Assembly (NCBI GenBank): GCA_902761665.1
Contig: CACWLA010000022.1
Coordinates: forward strand, 1 to 32,823
DNA length: 32,823 nt
From: an uncultured Lachnospiraceae bacterium
GTDB lineage: Bacteria > Bacillota > Clostridia > Lachnospirales > Lachnospiraceae
Direction: 5' to 3'
Shown: positions 30,500-32,823 of the stretch, piece after piece
Layout of the letters: each line of letters starts with the position of its first letter
How positions within the stretch are numbered: position 1 is the first letter of the stretch
The notes under the pieces: model-generated
Database searches by the model: none
Seen by the model: only the letters and a program-made list of their open reading frames with translations
Told to the model about the DNA's origin: nothing
Program-made: the position numbers and the translations under genes

Positions 30500-30542
30500 T
30501 GCCGGAAATGAGCAGTCTGCTGCGTCGGGACGGCATTTTTTT
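30500..30542 (+). terminator. Probable terminator of the spermidine-synthase-like gene
   Basis: A hairpin closed by TGCCG (30500-30504) and CGGCA (30531-30535), with an inner GCAG/CTGC stem, is followed by seven T (30536-30542). Confidence 0.5.
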
Positions 30543-30611
30543 ATATTATGTTACATTCATCCTTCCCCTGCGACTGCATGGGTGAAAGCGCTTTTGCAAA
30601 GGAGAACCTCT

Positions 30612-31172
30612 ATGGACGACCGCCGCATCACGGATCTGTACTGGAATCGTGACGAGGAAGCTCTGACCCTTACGGAACGAGCCCTCGGCGGGTACCTCCT
30701 GTCCATTGCCCGAAGGATCCTGGGCAATGAAGAGGATGCCCGCGAATGCGTCAACGACTGCCTCCTGGAAGCCTGGAACAGCATTCCGCCGAACCGGCCG
30801 GAAAGCCTTGCCAACTTCCTCGGGCGGATCGCGAGACGCCGCGCGATCGACCGCCTGCGCAGAAAAGGCGCGCTGAAGCGCGGCGGCGGTGAGGCCGACG
30901 CAGCCTTCGAAGAACTGGAAGACGTCGTCGCCTCTGCGGAGACTCCCGAGACCCTGTTCGAAAAGGAACAGCTCGCCGAAGCCGTCCGCACCTTCGTCCG
31001 CGGCATGAAACAGCCCGACCGGGACCTCTTCATCCGCCGCTACTGGTTCATGGACACGGTGGCGGAGCTCGCCGCCCGCTGGGACATGACGACAGGCCAG
31101 GTGACCATGCGTCTTGCCCGCAGCCGGAAGAAACTGGCTGCATACCTAAAAAAGGAAAAGTGGATCGAATGA
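30612..31172 (+). CDS. ECF-type RNA polymerase sigma factor
   Basis: A 186-residue sigma factor with only regions 2 and 4. Region 2 (about 10-90) holds YLLSIARRILGNEEDARECVNDCLLEAW and the promoter-opening helix FLGRIARRRAIDRLRRKG. Region 4 (about 115-180) holds WFMDTVAELAARWDMTTGQVTMRLARSRKKL as the DNA-binding helix-turn-helix. The start at 30612 follows GGAG by seven bases; longer frames upstream run through non-coding sequence. Its stop overlaps the start of the serpin gene by ATGA, so the two are coupled and very likely act together. Confidence 0.93.
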   Translation: MDDRRITDLYWNRDEEALTLTERALGGYLLSIARRILGNEEDARECVNDCLLEAWNSIPPNRPESLANFLGRIARRRAIDRLRRKGALKRGGGEADAAFEELEDVVASAETPETLFEKEQLAEAVRTFVRGMKQPDRDLFIRRYWFMDTVAELAARWDMTTGQVTMRLARSRKKLAAYLKKEKWIE

Positions 31173-32707
31173 AAACAGATGAACTGATGGACGCCATCAC
31201 CGAACTGGATGATGCGCTTTTGAACGAAGCTGCGGGAACGCCTTCTCCGGAAGAGGTCTGCGCGGCAAAACGGGCCGGAAGGCGCCCGCTCATTTTCCGC
31301 ATGGCTGCCGCAGCCGCGGCCGTCGTGCTGGCCCTGATCCTCGTACCGGTCTTTCGGAGGCAGAACAGCCCCGCGAACGCCCCGAAGGACAGCGTGAAGG
31401 AAGTCATTTCCGCCGATCCTTCGGCGAAGGCAGAGAAAGTCGCAGGCCCCGTGTACCCCGAAGAATGGACCCGGGAGCAGGAACTGAACTCAGACAAGGG
31501 ATACCTTGAACGGCCGAACGGCATCCGTGTGGCCGCAGGCCGCGAAACTGCCGAACTTTACCGCGGTTATTTTGCCGACATGATGCTCCTGCTCCTCTCC
31601 GATCAGGAGGAAGAAAGCGCCGTGATGTCGCCGGTCAATATCTGGATGGCCACCGCCATGCTCGCGGAGATCACGGATGGGGAGACCCGTCAGGAGATCC
31701 TCGATGCCTTCGGTGTAAAGAATATTGAAGCACTGCGGGATCAGGCCGCGAAGATCTGGGGCCTGTGCTATAAGGATGACGGCCGCGAGAAGACCGTCCT
31801 CGGCAATTCGCTCTGGCTGAACAACACACTGGCGTATAAGGGCCGCGCCGTTCAGACGCTTGCCGACAGCTACTACGCCTCCGTTTTCCGGGGCCAGATG
31901 GGCACGGAAGAATATGGCAGCCTGCTCAGGAAGTGGATCGACGACATGACCGGCGGCCTCCTTGCCGATCAGACGAAAGGGCTCGAACTGCCTGAAGGTA
32001 CCGCGCTTGCCCTCGTCAGCACGGTCTGGCACGAAACGAAATGGGACGCGGAATTCGATCCGAAGCAGACGAAACCCGGCACTTTCCACAGCCCGAAAGG
32101 CGATACCGAGGCAGAGTTCATGCACAGTGATTGGGCGGCCGGCATGTATTACCGCGCGGATGATTACACCTTCATCCGCAAATCGACCCGCCAGGGCAGC
32201 GTCTGGCTCTTCCTTCCGGATGAAGGCACTGCGCTTAAGGATATGATGCAGGAAGAGTCCTTCCGGCAGTTCCTCTCCTACCGCTTTGACGAGCACGACT
32301 ATTGCACCCCAAACAGCGACGGCATATACCTTGAAGGCAAGACCACCCGCGGGATCACCGGAGCCTTCGCGAGGGTAGATCTGACCCTGCCGAAGATGGA
32401 TATCAGCTGTCAGCAGGATCTGACCGACGCGCTGAAGAAGATGGGGATCACTTCTGCCTTCACCGCGGGGGAGGCTGATTACACGCCCATCAGCGACGAA
32501 GCCGGTGTGTACCTGCAGGAAGCAAAGCAGGGGACCCGCCTCATCGTGGATGAGGAAGGCGTCAGCGCCGCGTCCTACGTTGAAATGCTGGCCGGCAGCG
32601 AAATGCTTGAAGACAGGATCGAACTCATCTTCGACCGCCCGTTCTTCATCATGATCACCGGCGCGAACGAAGTCCCGCTCTTTGCCGGCGTCGTAAACGA
32701 GCCGTAA
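31169..32707 (+). CDS. Membrane-anchored serpin, probable anti-sigma partner
   Basis: A 512-residue protein. Residues 1-40 are cytoplasmic, acidic and helical, like a short anti-sigma N-terminus. Residues about 41-62 form one membrane helix. After a linker (63-110), residues about 118-512 form a complete serpin fold: helix A to sheet regions, LVSTVWHETKWDAEFDP, the hinge DEEGVSAAS (461-469) of the reactive loop, and the closing FDRPFFIMI...VPLFAGVVNEP signature. The scissile bond lies around S477-L480, giving a Glu, Met or Leu-like P1, so the target protease is uncertain. The hinge has small residues (SAAS), suggesting an inhibitory serpin. The gene overlaps the ECF sigma gene by 4 bp, which suggests that protease attack outside is sensed through the sigma factor. 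Confidence 0.9.
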   Translation: MKTDELMDAITELDDALLNEAAGTPSPEEVCAAKRAGRRPLIFRMAAAAAAVVLALILVPVFRRQNSPANAPKDSVKEVISADPSAKAEKVAGPVYPEEWTREQELNSDKGYLERPNGIRVAAGRETAELYRGYFADMMLLLLSDQEEESAVMSPVNIWMATAMLAEITDGETRQEILDAFGVKNIEALRDQAAKIWGLCYKDDGREKTVLGNSLWLNNTLAYKGRAVQTLADSYYASVFRGQMGTEEYGSLLRKWIDDMTGGLLADQTKGLELPEGTALALVSTVWHETKWDAEFDPKQTKPGTFHSPKGDTEAEFMHSDWAAGMYYRADDYTFIRKSTRQGSVWLFLPDEGTALKDMMQEESFRQFLSYRFDEHDYCTPNSDGIYLEGKTTRGITGAFARVDLTLPKMDISCQQDLTDALKKMGITSAFTAGEADYTPISDEAGVYLQEAKQGTRLIVDEEGVSAASYVEMLAGSEMLEDRIELIFDRPFFIMITGANEVPLFAGVVNEP

Positions 32708-32724
32708 TAAGGAAAAACATCTCT

Positions 32725-32768
32725 GGGCCTGTGAAAAAATGAGCGAATCATTTTTCACAGGCCCTTTT
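32725..32768 (+). terminator. Terminator of the sigma-serpin operon
   Basis: A 14-bp stem (GGGCCTGTGAAAAA with TTTTTCACAGGCCC, arms 32725-32738 and 32751-32764) is followed by four T. It lies just after the serpin stop. Confidence 0.88.
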
Positions 32769-32823
32769 GCTATGTCCAATCGTGTAATCAAAACCACATT
32801 GGATTCAAAAGAGCGCATAATCC
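32769..32823. other. Final 55 bases, no gene seen
   Basis: Only an inverted TCCAAT (32775-32780) / ATTGGA (32798-32803) pair is visible; too short to interpret. The next gene, if any, lies outside the window. Confidence 0.5.

Noticed and set aside
30371-30535. Riboswitch before the sigma factor gene
   Set aside because: No conserved core of any riboswitch class I know; the hairpins are better explained by a terminator.
32775-32803. TCCAAT / ATTGGA inverted pair as an attachment site or inverted terminal repeat
   Set aside because: Only six base pairs and no partner copy or integrase gene is visible.
31490-32818. Minus-strand frame opposite the serpin gene
   Set aside because: Antisense shadow crossing the strong terminator at 32725.

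Overview
The window reads as chromosome of a GC-rich anaerobic member of the Bacillota (class Clostridia; a Lachnospirales-like relative is my best guess). Pointers are the strong AGGAGG-type ribosome binding sites, the lipoproteins, a T-box leader, a Na+-pumping oxaloacetate decarboxylase, an Rrf2-controlled NifS/NifU pair and serine/threonine/glutamate-rich surface linkers. I see no rRNA, tRNA, CRISPR array, transposase or phage gene. The content is mostly core metabolism plus cell-envelope and signalling genes.

Layout. 1-2849 (minus): the start of an ABC exporter gene cut by the window edge, and an unknown lipoprotein. 3064-4359 (plus): lysA. 4665-8679 (minus): a TrpB2-type tryptophan synthase beta gene behind a tryptophan T-box leader, preceded by a HAD phosphatase gene that overlaps a membrane-anchored PstS-like protein gene. 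8795-11789 (minus): a regulatory unit made of a very small ORF, a membrane-spanning zinc-ribbon sigma factor and a lipoprotein. The small ORF and the lipoprotein are each preceded by a near-identical ECF-type promoter. 12029-16006 (minus): oxaloacetate decarboxylase subunits in the order oadG, biotin carrier, oadB, oadA; oadA has its own promoter lying inside the oadB terminator. 16229-17927 (minus): rpsB-tsf. 18160-22212 (plus): an O-acylation cassette of MBOAT, DHHW/AlgJ-like protein and SGNH lipoprotein. 22331-23675 (minus): an EamA permease and an IscR-like Rrf2 regulator. 23837-25416 (plus): nifS-nifU, divergent from the regulator, with two matching operators over the two promoters. 25493-26809 (minus): an MFS permease. 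26972-30370 (plus): a DUF362 ferredoxin-like protein, a GNAT acetyltransferase and a membrane-fused spermidine-synthase-like protein. 30612-32707 (plus): an ECF sigma factor overlapping by 4 bp a gene for a membrane-anchored serpin.

The most unusual system is the last pair. The serpin has a short cytoplasmic N-terminus like an anti-sigma factor, one membrane helix and a complete serpin fold outside the cell. This suggests that cleavage of the serpin loop by a protease is sensed and passed to the sigma factor. The second sigma system (8795-11789) also places a sensor domain outside the membrane, but here on the sigma factor itself, and its likely promoter motif can be read directly from two sites. 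A third point is a pair of similar ~63-bp intergenic repeats (22256-22317 and 25422-25485), each combining a terminator hairpin with two copies of a TTTACTT-type box.
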